This document shows, one piece after another, positions 25,492 through 36,037 of a DNA stretch of 64,000 bases; positions within the stretch are counted from its first letter, which is position 1, and the number at the start of each line of letters is the position of its first letter. The notes beneath the pieces were generated by a model, which made no database searches, was not told where the DNA came from, and worked only from the letters and a program-made list of their open reading frames with translations. Source of the stretch: Microcoleus vaginatus WJT46-NPBG5. Lineage in GTDB: Bacteria; Cyanobacteriota; Cyanobacteriia; Cyanobacteriales; Oscillatoriaceae. The stretch is from NCBI GenBank assembly GCA_019359355.1, contig JAHHHM010000023.1, positions 1-64,000 on the forward strand, in the 5' to 3' direction. The position numbers were made by a program, and so were the translations under genes.

Positions 25492-26741
25492 GTGAGGGTA
25501 AGAAGGTTAGCCGATTTTGCGATCTCGATACTCGCGCTTATAACTTTAGCAGGCTGTAGGACGAAAGACATAATCCCTGCTCAACAAGTTGTTACACTTG
25601 CCGGTTGGCAAAGCAATCTCAGCGAACACCGGCTTCTCAAACAGCTCATTCAGAAATTTGAAGAAAACTATCCTCATATTAAAGTTAAGTATGAAGTGAT
25701 TAATAGTGAGTATATGTCTGTTATTTATACTCGCTTAGCCGGGAAAACTGCACCTGATGTCTTTTATTTAGAGGCATTTGAAGCGCCTAGATTAATGAAA
25801 GAGGGGGCGTTAGAATCTCTGAATACTTATATAACAGCAGATTTTAATATTGCCGATTTTAAGAAACGGGTACTCGATGCTTTTAGGAATGAGGGTAAAA
25901 TTTATGGCATTCCGAAGGATTTTTCTACTTTAGCTCTTTTTTATAATAAACAAGCTTTTAAAGAAGCCGGTATTTCCCAAGCACCTAAAACTTGGGAGGA
26001 GTTGATGAAATATTCCCAAAGGTTGACGGTTGATCAAAATCAAGATGGCAAAATTGATCGGTATGGTTTTGGAGTATATCCAGAATTGGCACGTCAATAT
26101 TTTATGATTAAAGCTTGTGGGGGACGGTTAACGGATCAAGCGGGTAAAGCTGCTTTTGCCACAGATGCCGGTTTAAAAGGTCTTCAATTTGTCATTGTCA
26201 GTATCGAAAAGATCAGTCTTCTGCACAAACTTCAGATGTTGGGGCAAGTTGGGGCGCTGAAATGCTTGGCGTTGGAAAAGCGGCGATGGTTATTGAAGGA
26301 TTGTGGGCAATTCCTAATTTAAAAGATACGTTTACAGCGTTAGATTATGCTGTTGCAGAAGAGCCGGCAGTTTGTGGTAAAAAAGGCACAATGGCTTTTA
26401 CGGTTGCCTATGCGATGAATAAAGATGCTAAAAATAAACCGGCAGGTTGGGAGTTAATTTCTTTCTTAACCGGCACAGAAGCGATGAAAATCTCAGCAAG
26501 TACAGGATTCGCCTTACCTAGCCGTCAATCTCTTATGCAAACGTTCAAACAAAATCCTCAAGATATTCCGTTTATTACGAATGCCGGTTATGCAACCATT
26601 TGGCAAGGCGGTGAGAGGCTTGGCAAAATTGTTACCAGTTTTAATAATCAATTTATCAGTGCAATGATTGGGCAAGAATCTTTATCACAAGCTATGAACG
26701 AATCTCAAAAAGAAGCAAACAAAGATTGTATAGCTCCCTAA
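25492..26741 (+). pseudogene. Sugar ABC importer substrate-binding lipoprotein, frameshifted
   Basis: The first frame (25492-26322) starts with a lipoprotein signal (LITLAGC) and reads as a family-1 extracellular solute-binding protein: TLAGWQSN, PHIKVKYEV, RLAGKTAPDVFYLE, GIPKDFSTLALFYNK. Near 26196-26199 the reading shifts: after GLQFVI the protein-like sequence continues in another frame (QYRKDQSSAQ..., then GAEMLGVGKAAMVIEGLWAIP) to 26741. A sequence GATCAG reduced to GTCAG, that is a single-base loss, would explain the shift. Both halves are otherwise well conserved, so the lesion is recent or a sequencing error. The two permease genes downstream are also broken, which favours real decay. 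The substrate is probably an oligosaccharide. Confidence 0.85.
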
Positions 26742-26828
26742 CTTGGCAAAGGTTGTAAATTATGTTGGCATTATAAAAAGTTAAGCAAAAATAAAAATAC
26801 GAGAGAAGCATTCTCTGCTTATTTATTT

Positions 26829-27666
26829 ATGAATTCTACAATTTTAATTCTAGGAGTATTTTTGGTGCTTCCAATTGTTTTTGCTGTATTTTTAGCTTTT
26901 CATAAACTAAAAATTTTAGGCAAATTAAATTTTAAATGGATTAGCGGACAAAACTTTCTTTGTCTTGCTAATGATGAGCGAGTTTGGATTGCGCTAAAAA
27001 ACACGGCTGAGTATGTGGCGATAGGGGTGCCGGTTCAAACACTATTGGCACTTGTTTTAGCTACAATTTTGGATGCTCACATTAAAGGAAAAAACTGGTT
27101 TCGGATTATTTTATTTCTACCAACTGTTACATTCTCGGCAGTTTTAACTTTAATTTTTATTATGTGGATGTTAAATTCTAACGTTCAATACTCTGTTAGG
27201 ATTTATCGGGTTGCCGGCTTACAATTGGATAGGCAATCCAGATGTAGCGCTTAAAGCAATTATGCTGATGAATATTTGGTCAACTATGCCATTTTATATA
27301 GTGATTTATTTAGCAGCAACGCAAGATATTCCTGAAGGTTTATATGAAGCAGCAACCCTTGATGGTGCGACGAATTGGGAAAAGTTTTTATATATTACCT
27401 AGCCTTTTTTAAAGCCAGTTACTTTTTTTATTCTCGTGATCGGAATTATTGGGACATTTCAACTCTTTGATCAATTTTATATCTTTTCTGCCGGCTCAGG
27501 TGGCCCTAATAACGCAACCTTAACGCTTGTGCTTTTAATTTATCAGTATGCTTTTAAAAACTTAGAAATGGGTTATGCTGCTGATCTGGCTTTAATGTTA
27601 GCCTCAGTTATTATGCTAGCAACCGTTATTCAACGCAGTTTGTATAGAGAAGAACAATTGAAGTAG
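26829..27666 (+). pseudogene. Sugar ABC importer permease 1 (MalF-type), broken
   Basis: Three pieces in two frames make one inner-membrane permease. Piece 1 (26829-27254) carries the first helices. A frameshift at about 27181-27184 moves the coding sequence to the frame of piece 2 (GLPAYNWIGNPDVALKAI). A TAG at 27400-27402, where TTG of a TLPFLKP segment is expected, then interrupts the EAATLDGA...-type ATPase-contact loop region. Piece 3 continues to 27666. The 5' end is also doubtful: protein-like sequence (REAFSAYLF) precedes the ATG at 26829 without a start codon in frame. The gene cannot give a full permease. Confidence 0.85.
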
Positions 27667-27679
27667 GGGGTGAAAAGCA

Positions 27680-28396
27680 GTGAATCGTTTTAATGGGTCA
27701 AAAGCAATCTTCTATGCAAGCTTAATCTTCTATGCCATGATAACGATACTGCCCTTTATCTGGGCGTTTTCTGCCTTCTTTAAACCACTCGAAGAAATTT
27801 TAATCGGCGGTTTAAGTTTTATTCCTAAACAAGCCACACTTGATAACTACAACCAATTTTTTATCGAACAACCGAGCTTTGTGCGATGATTTTTAAATAG
27901 TTTATTTGTAGCTATTTGCGTTACCGCTTTTAATCTGTTATTTAACTCAATGGTCGGTTATGCTCTGGCACGACTTCCGTTACCCGGCAAAAATTTCTGG
28001 TTTTTTTTTTCAATTTTAGCAGTCTTAATGATTCCCGGTCAAGTTACTTTAGTTCCTAATTATTTAATTTTAAAAACTTTGGAATGGTTAAATTCCTATC
28101 AAGGGTTAATCGTTCCCAATGCTGTTAATGCAACCTTTATATTTATGATGCGGCAATTTTTTGTAAATTTCCCCAAAGAGTTAGAAGAAGCGGCCGCATT
28201 AGATGGATTAGGAGAATTAAAGACATTTTTTAAAATTGTGTTGCCTTTAGCAAGGCCGGCTTTAGCAGCGCAAACTATCTTTGTGTTTATGGGTTCTTGG
28301 AATAATTTTTCAATGCCTTTGGTTATTTTGTCGGATCAAGAGTTATTTACGCTTCCCCTTGGTTTAAATGCCTTTAAATGGCAATATATGACTTAA
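27680..28396 (+). pseudogene. Sugar ABC importer permease 2 (MalG-type), broken
   Basis: A GTG at 27680 opens the frame. TGA at 27887-27889 replaces what should be Trp in SFVRWFLNSL, after which the same frame continues through the EEAAALDGLG coupling loop to 28396. The C-terminus is also short: after GLNAFKWQYM the frame stops, whereas MalG-type proteins have about 40-50 more residues and a last helix. Similarity to the MalG family is clear from VGYALARLPLPGK, MIPGQVTLVPNYL and GSWNNFSMPLVIL. Loss of function is therefore likely even if the TGA were read through. Confidence 0.85.
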
Positions 28397-28485
28397 AGGA
28401 TTGGACGAATGGAATTGCTTTGCCGTGAAAATTTTCCCTTTTACGGCGTCAGGTTTACTTGCGCCGGCTTACACTGAGAGCAAAC

Positions 28486-28508
28486 AAAAAACCCGCTGAT
28501 GCGGGCTT
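28486..28508 (-). terminator. Rho-independent terminator of the gyrase-A-like gene
   Basis: On the minus strand GCCCGC-ATCA-GCGGG is followed by six T residues (28491-28486). It lies about 45 nt past the stop at 28552 and has the same stem as the phzF terminator at 6745-6765. Confidence 0.85.
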
Positions 28509-28551
28509 TGTTCGTAATAACTTTAAATGTTAACCGGCAGACAAATGATCT

Positions 28552-31143
28552 CTACCCCAACTCTTGGGAACACAGAGTTAGAGAAATTACCTTCTCCCCA
28601 ACATTGAGCAAAGGCACCCGATCACCGGCACCATCTTTACCCCAGATTGCCACCTCACCAATTGGCAACTTCACCAACCGATCCCCAGAAGTGTGCAACA
28701 TTACCGAAGCATCCTTCGGTGCCGGCACGATCCCGGCTAAGGAATCACCCTTGGTGGTAAACTGCAACGCCTGAGTCCCAATTTCTCCCCGATTTGCCGG
28801 TCTCAATAAGTGTATCGGCAACCGCTTTGCAAACCCCAACTTAGACACCAGCAACAAATCTTTATTCGTCCCCATTGTCGCACAGCCAACTAACTCCTCC
28901 TGCTTGCGCAAGCGCAATGCTTGATAACCCTGCGCCGTGCGCCCCATCACCGGCAACTGCTCCTCATTCACCTCAAAGCGCAACAGCCGGCCTCCAGAAG
29001 TTGCCAAAACCACCTCCTCACCAGCAGCCGCTAGATGTGCATACACGAGCAAATCGTCATCCTTCAACTTCATCACCGTCAGACCTCGACCTGTCATATT
29101 GGCCAACTCTAATAAGGGAATCCGCTTAATGCGTCCCTGCTGCGTTAGCATAATCAGCGTCATACTGTCAAGATAATCTGAGATAATAAATTGCGCGGTG
29201 ATCGCTTCGGGATCGTTGTGGACAGACTGAGGCAGCAAAGTCACAAACGGCTTGCCCTTCACGTCCCGACCTGTTGCCGGTGGAATGTCCCCAACCTTAA
29301 GCGCAAAAGCCTTGCCGGTGCGAGTCAAGGCTAAAACATCTTGCCCCGTCTTAGCCAACTCAGTCTGAACCGAAAAGTCCTGATTACTCGGCACAGACTC
29401 CGCGCCCTTGCTCTTTTTCCGACCGCGAGTCGGCTGCTGCAACGTCGCCACCGGCAGCCGGCGCACATATCCCCGGTGCGTGAATTCCAGAACCGTTTCT
29501 TCCTCTGGGAAAGGAAGAGAGGGAACGGGGGAAGTAGGCAGCGGGGGAGAGTCAGACTTATTTCTCCCTTTTTCTGCTTTCTCCTGAGTGCCCTTGCCGG
29601 CTTTTTCTTCTGTACCTTTACCCTTTTCCCGCTGTGCCGGTTTATTTCCATAAATCCGGGTACGGCGCGGATCGCCATACTTCTTTTTCTGGGATCTCAA
29701 GTCTTTTTTCAGGGCTTTGAGCAGTTCCTGACGATCACCCAGCAACAGCTGCAGCTCTTGCCGGCGCTGCGTTAGTTCCGCAAATTCCGTCTGCAAGTTC
29801 TGCCGTTCCAAACCCGTCAGCCGGCGCAAGGGCATCGCCAAAATTGCATCTGCCTGCCGATCGCTCAAATTCAGCTGAGCCTGAAAAGCGATCTTGGCAG
29901 TCGTGCCATCCGGCGCATTTCTGAGAATGTCAATCACCGCATCGAGATTTCCCAACGCATTGAGCAAACCCTCAACAATGTGCAGCCGTTCCTCAGTCTT
30001 ATTTAGTTCGTGATTATATCGGCGCGTCAGCGTCAGCTCTCGGAAACTCAAAAACTGTAGCAATAACTCCCGCAGCGTCAGCTGGCGGGGCTGACCTTCA
30101 ACAATCGCTAGCAAAATCGCCCCAAAGGTAGACTGGAGGGCTGTTTGGTGGTACAGGTGATGCAGGATGTTTTGAGGCTCTACCTCTCGTTTGAGTTCAA
30201 CGACCACACGCATCCCCTCGCGGTCACTCTCGTCGCGGATATCAGAAATGCCCTCAATTCGCCCCTGATTGACTAACTCTGCCATTTTTTCAATCCAAGC
30301 TGCTTTATTAACTTGGAATGGCAGTTCTGTCACCACAATTGCCATACGCTTGTGTCGGCCTCGCCCGCCTTGAACCTCTTCAATTTGAGCAATGCCCCGG
30401 ACAGAGATGCTGCCCTTGCCGGTGGTGTAAGCCGCTCGAATTCCCTCTGTCTCAACGATTTCGCCGCCGGTGGGGAAATCTGGCCCCGGAATCAGATCAA
30501 ACAGCTTCTCATCGGGCAGATCGGGCCGGTCGATTAAGGCAATTAAACCATCAACAATCTCTCCCAAGTTGTGGGGAGGAATATTGGTGGCCATTCCCAC
30601 CGCAATCCCAGAGCACCCGTTGAGCAATAAAATCGGCAGTTGCGCCGGCAGCACCACCGGCTCTTGCTGCGAGTTATCGAAGTTGCCGATGAAGTCAACC
30701 GTCGCCGCGTCAATTTCAGCCAGCATCGCCTCATGGCTCACCGGCGCTAAGCGAGTTTCGGTGTAACGCATGGCTGCCGGTGGGTCATTGTCCACCGAAC
30801 CAAAGTTGCCATGACCGGCTAGCAGTGGATAGCGCGTCGAAAACTCCTGCACCATTCGCACCAGGGCGTCGTAAACCGCCTGATCTCCGTGGGGGTGATA
30901 TTTCCCCAGCACATCCCCGACCACACGGGCGCATTTGCGGTAGGGCCGGTCTGGTGTCAGCCCCAACTCGTGCATAGCGTACAAAATTCGCCGGTGGACG
31001 GGTTTTAAGCCATCGCGAACGTCCGGCAGTGCCCGCCCGACGATCACACTCATGGCATATTCAAGATAGGACTGTTGCATCTCCGTGTGCAGGGCAGTGG
31101 AGATCACCTGTCCTGTCGAGAGCAAGTTCAACTGTTTGGCCAT
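28552..31143 (-). CDS. gyrA: Type II topoisomerase subunit A (gyrase A / ParC-like)
   Basis: It cleaves and religates DNA together with a GyrB-type ATPase. In the 863-residue protein, the winged-helix cleavage domain contains the catalytic Tyr127 in [10 protein letters not shown], preceded by Arg126. The 81-92 segment [12 protein letters not shown] has Gln88 where E. coli has the quinolone-sensitive Ser83. The tower and coiled coil run to about 490. A low-complexity Lys/Gly/Glu/Pro-rich linker follows (about 505-560), then the six-bladed beta-pinwheel C-terminal domain. A canonical GyrA box (QRRGGKG) is not seen; the nearest match is TRGRKKSKG. Cyanobacteria can carry two GyrA-like proteins, so this could be the second copy, and the gene name is tentative. 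Confidence 0.85.
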   Translation of the reverse strand: MAKQLNLLSTGQVISTALHTEMQQSYLEYAMSVIVGRALPDVRDGLKPVHRRILYAMHELGLTPDRPYRKCARVVGDVLGKYHPHGDQAVYDALVRMVQEFSTRYPLLAGHGNFGSVDNDPPAAMRYTETRLAPVSHEAMLAEIDAATVDFIGNFDNSQQEPVVLPAQLPILLLNGCSGIAVGMATNIPPHNLGEIVDGLIALIDRPDLPDEKLFDLIPGPDFPTGGEIVETEGIRAAYTTGKGSISVRGIAQIEEVQGGRGRHKRMAIVVTELPFQVNKAAWIEKMAELVNQGRIEGISDIRDESDREGMRVVVELKREVEPQNILHHLYHQTALQSTFGAILLAIVEGQPRQLTLRELLLQFLSFRELTLTRRYNHELNKTEERLHIVEGLLNALGNLDAVIDILRNAPDGTTAKIAFQAQLNLSDRQADAILAMPLRRLTGLERQNLQTEFAELTQRRQELQLLLGDRQELLKALKKDLRSQKKKYGDPRRTRIYGNKPAQREKGKGTEEKAGKGTQEKAEKGRNKSDSPPLPTSPVPSLPFPEEETVLEFTHRGYVRRLPVATLQQPTRGRKKSKGAESVPSNQDFSVQTELAKTGQDVLALTRTGKAFALKVGDIPPATGRDVKGKPFVTLLPQSVHNDPEAITAQFIISDYLDSMTLIMLTQQGRIKRIPLLELANMTGRGLTVMKLKDDDLLVYAHLAAAGEEVVLATSGGRLLRFEVNEEQLPVMGRTAQGYQALRLRKQEELVGCATMGTNKDLLLVSKLGFAKRLPIHLLRPANRGEIGTQALQFTTKGDSLAGIVPAPKDASVMLHTSGDRLVKLPIGEVAIWGKDGAGDRVPLLNVGEKVISLTLCSQELG

Positions 31144-31861
31144 GAGTTCAGTTCCTTAATTCCCAACTTTTAACAGTGTCGTGCAATTTTAGCCATGTCA
31201 TCTAGCGTAACGGAAGACTTGGTCTCGATCAGACTTCAGTGCCGGTGCTTGATGGTTTGTTATAGATTCTCAGGTGAGGGGCTAAGGCTCTGGCTGAGGT
31301 CGCTTTTAAAATTGAAAATCAGTTATCCCTCAAACGAAAGCACCTTCAACCACTTTATTCACTACTGGCTGACGGCAGCATCGTATAGCACCCCAGTCTT
31401 CACAAAAATTGTTTCTGTGGGAATTTAATCAATTAATGCCGGTTTAGGAAAATAGCTTGAGAAATACTTTTTTGAGTGACTAACTTTCGATGGGTCTTTA
31501 AACCTAGACTATAAGAGTAGCCTGCCAAAATTTCTAGGTGTGAACCACTTCTGGTGATTTTACGGGCCGGCTCTGACTTCAGCCTTTTGGCTAGGTAGCA
31601 CACAGACAAGACATACTGGTAGGGATAGGCGAGGAGGTACGGATGTCCTTTATTGTGTGCCCCTTAGCGCATGGCCTTCAAACTCATAACTTTGTGGCTC
31701 AGCCCCAAGTTTTCAGTGCGAATGCTATGCCCTGCGACCACGTTGTGCTAACGGTGTCGGTCGCTTATAAACGGGGACATGACTGTTCTGTAGCTGGCGG
31801 TAACGCCCAGCTTTTCTCCAGTCCTAAACAAGTTTAGATGGTATCCAGTGGGAAGTTCAAA
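31144..31861. other. Divergent intergenic region, gyrA-like / response regulator
   Basis: About 700 nt. Short frames at 31195-31428 and 31643-31837 have unconvincing composition and no good ribosome sites. No hairpin with a T tract was noted. It holds both promoters; a small RNA cannot be excluded. Confidence 0.45.
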
Positions 31862-32260
31862 ATGAAAACCGTTTTGATTGTGGAGGACGATCAGGTCAAT
31901 GCGCGAGTATTTTCTAAGATCCTGACCAAACGGGGCGGCTTAGCCGTAAAGCATACCGAAAATGTGGAAGAGGTGATGCAAATTGCCCAGGCTGGGGAAG
32001 CAGACATTATTTTGATGGATGTCTCCCTCGCTCGCAGTGTTTACAAGGGCAGAGCGGTTGATGGCATCAAAATCACTCAAATGTTAAAGTCAGACCCTCA
32101 AACGGCTAATCTGCCCATTATTCTGGTGACGGCTCATGCGATGGCCGGCGATCGCGAACAATTTCTAGAGCAGAGTGGAGCAGATGGGTATATCTCCAAA
32201 CCTGTGGTCGATCACCAAGAGTTTGTTGATCGAATTATGGCTCTGCTGCCTAAGGATTAA
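31862..32260 (+). CDS. Single-domain response regulator (CheY-like, DivK-type)
   Basis: A 132-residue receiver domain without an output domain. The acidic pocket (Asp9, Asp10 in VEDDQ), phosphorylation site Asp53 (ILMDVSLA), the conserved Thr in ILVTAHAM and the Lys in YISKP are all visible. The in-frame ATG at 31838 would add eight residues. The ATG at 31862 gives the usual MKTVLIVEDD start and has GGGAAG upstream. Such proteins relay phosphate or switch partner proteins. No kinase gene is adjacent, so the partner is unknown. A heptamer-repeat hairpin follows. Confidence 0.9.
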   Translation: MKTVLIVEDDQVNARVFSKILTKRGGLAVKHTENVEEVMQIAQAGEADIILMDVSLARSVYKGRAVDGIKITQMLKSDPQTANLPIILVTAHAMAGDREQFLEQSGADGYISKPVVDHQEFVDRIMALLPKD

Positions 32261-32266
32261 AGTGGG

Positions 32267-32319
32267 TTTTAGATTTTAGATTTTAGATTCTTACCCAATC
32301 CAAAATCTAAAATCTAAAT
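32267..32319. repeat. Inverted heptamer repeats between convergent genes
   Basis: Three TTTTAGA units (32267-32290) are mirrored by two TCTAAAA-type units (32301-32319). They could fold into a hairpin between the convergent response-regulator and TPR genes, possibly acting as a bidirectional terminator. This is a classic cyanobacterial short tandem repeat type. Confidence 0.75.
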
Positions 32320-32322
32320 GCT

Positions 32323-33204
32323 TTAGGGCGACATGACAGGAGGTGTAGGAGCGTCTTGATTTTGCGCTAGGGAGGCTTGGATACGGGGCGTTTCTAAGAA
32401 TTTTTGGGTGTCTTGGAGCAAGCGCTCTCCCCAAAGATTTTCTTTGAGAAATTCTATATCCCCATATCGGCTGTCTAATTTTAGCGCCGCTTCTCCCATC
32501 GCTAAGCCCTGTTCTCGGTCGCCTTTGGTGTAAAGGGCGACAGCAAGCGCCAGCATTGGTTCCGCTGCTTTGTCGTCAATGGACACGGCGGTTTTCCACC
32601 TTTGAATCGCTCCTTCAGTATCGCCTTTCTCGTAGTTGACTAATCCAATGTTGTTAATCGCCGGCCAAAAGTTTTTCTCTTGGGCGTAGGCTTTTTCATA
32701 CTCTGCAATCGCTTGGGGAAATTGATTGAGCTTGTAGTAAGCATTTCCCAAATCGAATAAAGCGCCCGGAACATTGGGTTTTAATTTCAAGCCGGCTTGT
32801 AACTCTTGAATGGCTGCGGCGTAGTTTTCCTGCTGAAACCGCGCCGATCCTAGGGCAAACAAGATTGAAGCATTTTCAGGATCTAGGTTTTGAGCTTGTT
32901 GCAGGGCTGCAACTCCTTTTTCTAGTTCCTCAGTTTGGATATATAAACTACCCAGCAGCGCCCAAGTTTGAAAACTTTTCGGTGCCAACTGAGTGGCAAG
33001 CTCAGCTCTAGGCAAAGCCAATTCATATTGCCTGAATCGCGCTAGCTGCGCGGCTTCCTCTGCTATGCTCAGGCCCGTTTTCTCCATTTGGGTTGAGTCA
33101 AGTTGCAGGGGATGGGGCAATAATGCCTGTCCAAAAGCAGGCACGGCAGCACTCCCGACAGCAAGAGTGATTAAGAAACAGATGAAAGGAATACGCTTTG
33201 GCAC
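32323..33204 (-). CDS. Exported TPR-repeat protein
   Basis: The 293-residue protein begins with a signal peptide (ICFLITLAVGSAAVPAFGQA, cleavage likely after FGQA near residue 26). About six tetratricopeptide units follow from about 55 to 255, with the W-LG-Y-A-A-P pattern, for example NVPGALFDLGNAYYKLNQ. The tail is Pro/Gln-rich. TPRs mediate protein contacts; the partner and process are unknown. It would act in the periplasm or thylakoid lumen. It converges with the response-regulator gene. No lipobox is visible. Confidence 0.85.
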   Translation of the reverse strand: MPKRIPFICFLITLAVGSAAVPAFGQALLPHPLQLDSTQMEKTGLSIAEEAAQLARFRQYELALPRAELATQLAPKSFQTWALLGSLYIQTEELEKGVAALQQAQNLDPENASILFALGSARFQQENYAAAIQELQAGLKLKPNVPGALFDLGNAYYKLNQFPQAIAEYEKAYAQEKNFWPAINNIGLVNYEKGDTEGAIQRWKTAVSIDDKAAEPMLALAVALYTKGDREQGLAMGEAALKLDSRYGDIEFLKENLWGERLLQDTQKFLETPRIQASLAQNQDAPTPPVMSP

Positions 33205-33802
33205 AGTACAGCTTTGAAAAAATGCTAAGGGTTCTCGGCTAGCTTAGATCATCTCATTTCAATCGTGACAAAAATCCGCTCGAAAAACTAGCCCTGTCCA
33301 CTTCTTCGATCTTTTTCTGGCTAATCTGTATAAATTACATCGCTTCCCACTCTATCTGCCGGCAGCAGTGTATGGGGTTTTCTCCCTAAAGTCTTACCGC
33401 GTTATGATCACTTGTGCTTCCAGAACCTATGAAATTATACTTTTTAAATGCAAGTATTTTAAATTAAATAACATGATTGGATCTAGCATTCAGGAATTTG
33501 TATTTTGCAAAAAAATCACAAAACTAGCAAATAGCCTGAAATTGAAGTTCCGCTCAAATGGCTAAACCCGGCGGGAATTTGGAACCCTTGAAAGCCAAAG
33601 CAGGGGTTTGGCACTGGCAGCGTGGTATTGGGCAAAAACTGAGGTTAGATCGCAACTTGAGTGGGTTTGCAACCAGCTGATTGCTTCAGCCGGCTCACTC
33701 AAAATTTCAGCGAGATGGATCTACCCCAAGGGGGACAAATGAACGGGGATCACTCTGTTAGTATCTATATTAAAGATTACTACACTTTGAATAGGAGATT
33801 TT
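33205..33802. other. Intergenic region upstream of the TPR gene
   Basis: About 600 nt. A 65-codon plus frame at 33368-33565 is AT-rich and lacks a ribosome site. No other support for a gene. The 3' part contains the promoter of the acidic small protein that follows. Confidence 0.5.
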
Positions 33803-34138
33803 ATGCCAGAAAATCAATCTGAAAACTTTGATGTTCAGCTGCAAAACGAGAGCATCCAAGCCGGCGAACAAAAATTACCAGAAGTCAATGTAGAGGACGA
33901 CTACGAAGCTTCAAAACAATTTAGTGGCGGTGTTAGCGCCGAGGCGGCAGAGTCTGCAACCGCTCCTCAATTTAGAGTTTCGCAACCTCAAGAAACCACA
34001 CAACAAACTCAGCAAACTGGCGCTCCTGGAGATTACCGGGAGATGGCTAAAGATATCAATTCTTCATCAGAAGCTAGCAGTACCGTCAGTGATGAACTTG
34101 TAGAAAAAGCTTTGGAAAAGGGTCAGGCTGCTCAGTAA
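33803..34138 (+). CDS. Small acidic hypothetical protein
   Basis: A 111-residue, Glu/Gln/Ser-rich protein without hydrophobic stretches, so it is probably soluble and largely disordered. The C-terminal 40 residues (DYREMAKDINSSSEAS... and DELVEKALEKGQ) look more ordered and helical. The start is strong, with AGGAG 7 nt upstream of the ATG, and a terminator follows. This is the main evidence that it is real. I do not recognise a family. It stands alone between the TPR gene and a HAD phosphatase. Confidence 0.7.
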   Translation: MPENQSENFDVQLQNESIQAGEQKLPEVNVEDDYEASKQFSGGVSAEAAESATAPQFRVSQPQETTQQTQQTGAPGDYREMAKDINSSSEASSTVSDELVEKALEKGQAAQ

Positions 34139-34173
34139 GCTTTCCAAATTTTTCACACATAAATACTGCCCTC

Positions 34174-34204
34174 GCTCAACCGATTTATGGTTGGGCTTTA
34201 ATTG
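34174..34204 (+). terminator. Likely rho-independent terminator after the small acidic protein
   Basis: GCTCAACC (34174-34181) pairs with GGTTGGGC (34189-34196) with one G-T wobble, 7-nt loop, followed by TTTAATTG. The T tract is short, so confidence is moderate. Confidence 0.6.
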
Positions 34205-34271
34205 TTGGATAAATCAAAAAAATTATATTTAGAATTATGCCGATATTTAAAAGCTATGTTTTTGGTAAAGT

Positions 34272-34937
34272 TCAAACTTTGGGTGAGTAAAAATCTCGCT
34301 GCTGTAAGCTTTCTATCACCTTAATCAGTTCTTCGGGTCGATCAATTAAAAAATCTGGATTTTGCGCGGCTAACACTTGTTTGGAATTAAACCCCCAAGT
34401 CACGGCAATGACTTTAATCTGGCTTTTTTTAGCCGCTTCTATATCGCGGGTTTCATCGCCAACATAAACAACTTCCTCTGGGTTAAGACTCTCTTTTTTC
34501 AAGAATTTGTTAATGACTCTATGTTTTCCAAATAGGGTAGTTTCTGCATAAACAAACTCAAATAAATCTTGGACATCATTTTTTTGAAGAATCGTCATAA
34601 CATTTGGCTTAGAGTTAGAAGTAATAATTCCTAGTTTATTCCCTTGACTTCTTAGTTGCGTCAGAACTTCCTTCATGCCTAGAAATGGATGGATTCGAGG
34701 GATCTCATGAGCTAACTCTATCTTCACTTTTCTTAATAAGAAGGGAATTTTAAAAAGTGAAACTCCGGAATCTTTAATAATTTCTCTAGAGCTTAAGTTT
34801 TTGAGCTGTTCAATATCCGCCCGACTCGCTTGTTTGTATTTAAATTCTGCGGCTAACCGATTAATAACAGCAATGAGTGCCTCAAGGGTATCAGCAATTG
34901 TGCCATCAAAATCAAAAACAATTACTTTCACTGTCAT
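34272..34937 (-). CDS. HAD-superfamily phosphatase (Gph/PGP-like)
   Basis: The 221-residue protein has haloacid-dehalogenase motif I DFDGT (Asp9 nucleophile, Asp11), motif II in IITSNS, the Lys of motif III region (FGKHRV), and motif IV in YVGDETRDIEAAKK. A helical cap at about 15-80 places it in the subfamily that includes phosphoglycolate phosphatase and pyrophosphatase PpaX. Substrate specificity cannot be read. The gene is monocistronic, converging with the small acidic protein gene. Confidence 0.85.
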   Translation of the reverse strand: MTVKVIVFDFDGTIADTLEALIAVINRLAAEFKYKQASRADIEQLKNLSSREIIKDSGVSLFKIPFLLRKVKIELAHEIPRIHPFLGMKEVLTQLRSQGNKLGIITSNSKPNVMTILQKNDVQDLFEFVYAETTLFGKHRVINKFLKKESLNPEEVVYVGDETRDIEAAKKSQIKVIAVTWGFNSKQVLAAQNPDFLIDRPEELIKVIESLQQRDFYSPKV

Positions 34938-35068
34938 AATTTAGTTAAAGTTAATGACCACGAAATCCTGGCTGAATTTGAAAATAAAGAGTCAGCGCCT
35001 AAAAGTTAGAAATTAGAATTCAAAAGTAATTTTAGGGCTTGAGATGTAAGCCTTTTGTCCGTTTATTT

Positions 35069-36037
35069 TCACGTTTCACCTTTCACTTCAATCGTTCGTG
35101 AACCGGCTTCCAGATTAACCCTGGCATTGCGCCGCAGCATCTCTGGTTTAATCCGCCGCAGCGCGGATGCACGAAAGCGCTGATCCCACTGTTCGTCAGA
35201 TATCTCGGCTAATTCCGCGAGGGTGGGAGCAACATTCTCAGGATAAGGCTGAAACTCTGCGACATTGGTTTCATTAGCAAATCGTTGGTTCCAGGGACAT
35301 ACATCCTGGCAAATATCGCAGCCGGCAACCCAACCGTGCATCTGGGAGGTGATAGCATCTGGCAGATGTTCCCCGCGATTCTCAATCGTATGATAGGCAA
35401 TGCACCGATTCGCATCGACCACAAATGGCTGGACGATCGCGCCGGTGGGACAGGCATCTAGACAGCGGGTGCAAGTGCCGCAGTGTTCGGTATGCGGTTG
35501 ATCCGGCGTTAGAACCAGATCGGTCAAGACTTCACCTAAAAACACCCAAGAACCGTACTCTCGCGAGAGCACGTTACTGTTCTTCGCAACCCAACCAATC
35601 CCGGCTTGCTGCGCCCACATTTTATCCTGAATCGGGCCGGTGTCCGCATAGTAACGTGCTAGGATGCCGTCACCTTGCGCTTGCAGCCAATTTGCCAGCG
35701 CCTTCAGTTTTTTTGGCAGTACCTTGTGATAATCCCGTCCCCATCCATAACGGGAGATTTTGGCATATTTTTGTCCTTCTGGACGCTGCTGAGGGGTGTA
35801 GTAATTGAGCGCTACGCAAATGACAGACTGCACTTCTGGCATTAACCGGCGAATATCTTGGCGGTTGGGATGGGCCATCCAATTCATCTCAGCGTGGTAA
35901 CCTTTTGTCAACCACGCCTGTAGGTGCGCTGCCTCTGAAGTGCCGGCAGCCGCGTCTGCTGCAGCGATTCCCACCTTGTGGAATCCCAATTCTGTGGCTT
36001 TCTGTTTAACCTGGGTGCTACTAACTGGTGAGTTCAC
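35069..36037 (-). CDS. queG: Epoxyqueuosine reductase
   Basis: QueG reduces epoxyqueuosine to queuosine in tRNA, using cobalamin and two [4Fe-4S] clusters. Both ferredoxin-type clusters are clear: CGTCTRCLDACP and CDICQDVCP. Other family segments are LGFHKVGIA, ARYYADTGP, GWVAKNSNVL and CIAYHTIENRG. The GTG at 36037 (322 aa) is chosen because its N-terminus fits the usual length; an ATG at 36121 would add 28 residues and has no better ribosome site. It is divergent from the carotenoid-binding CTD homologue. Confidence 0.93.
   Translation of the reverse strand: MNSPVSSTQVKQKATELGFHKVGIAAADAAAGTSEAAHLQAWLTKGYHAEMNWMAHPNRQDIRRLMPEVQSVICVALNYYTPQQRPEGQKYAKISRYGWGRDYHKVLPKKLKALANWLQAQGDGILARYYADTGPIQDKMWAQQAGIGWVAKNSNVLSREYGSWVFLGEVLTDLVLTPDQPHTEHCGTCTRCLDACPTGAIVQPFVVDANRCIAYHTIENRGEHLPDAITSQMHGWVAGCDICQDVCPWNQRFANETNVAEFQPYPENVAPTLAELAEISDEQWDQRFRASALRRIKPEMLRRNARVNLEAGSRTIEVKGET

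Noticed and set aside
31195-31837. Short frames between the gyrA-like and response-regulator genes
   Set aside because: Unconvincing composition and no ribosome sites.
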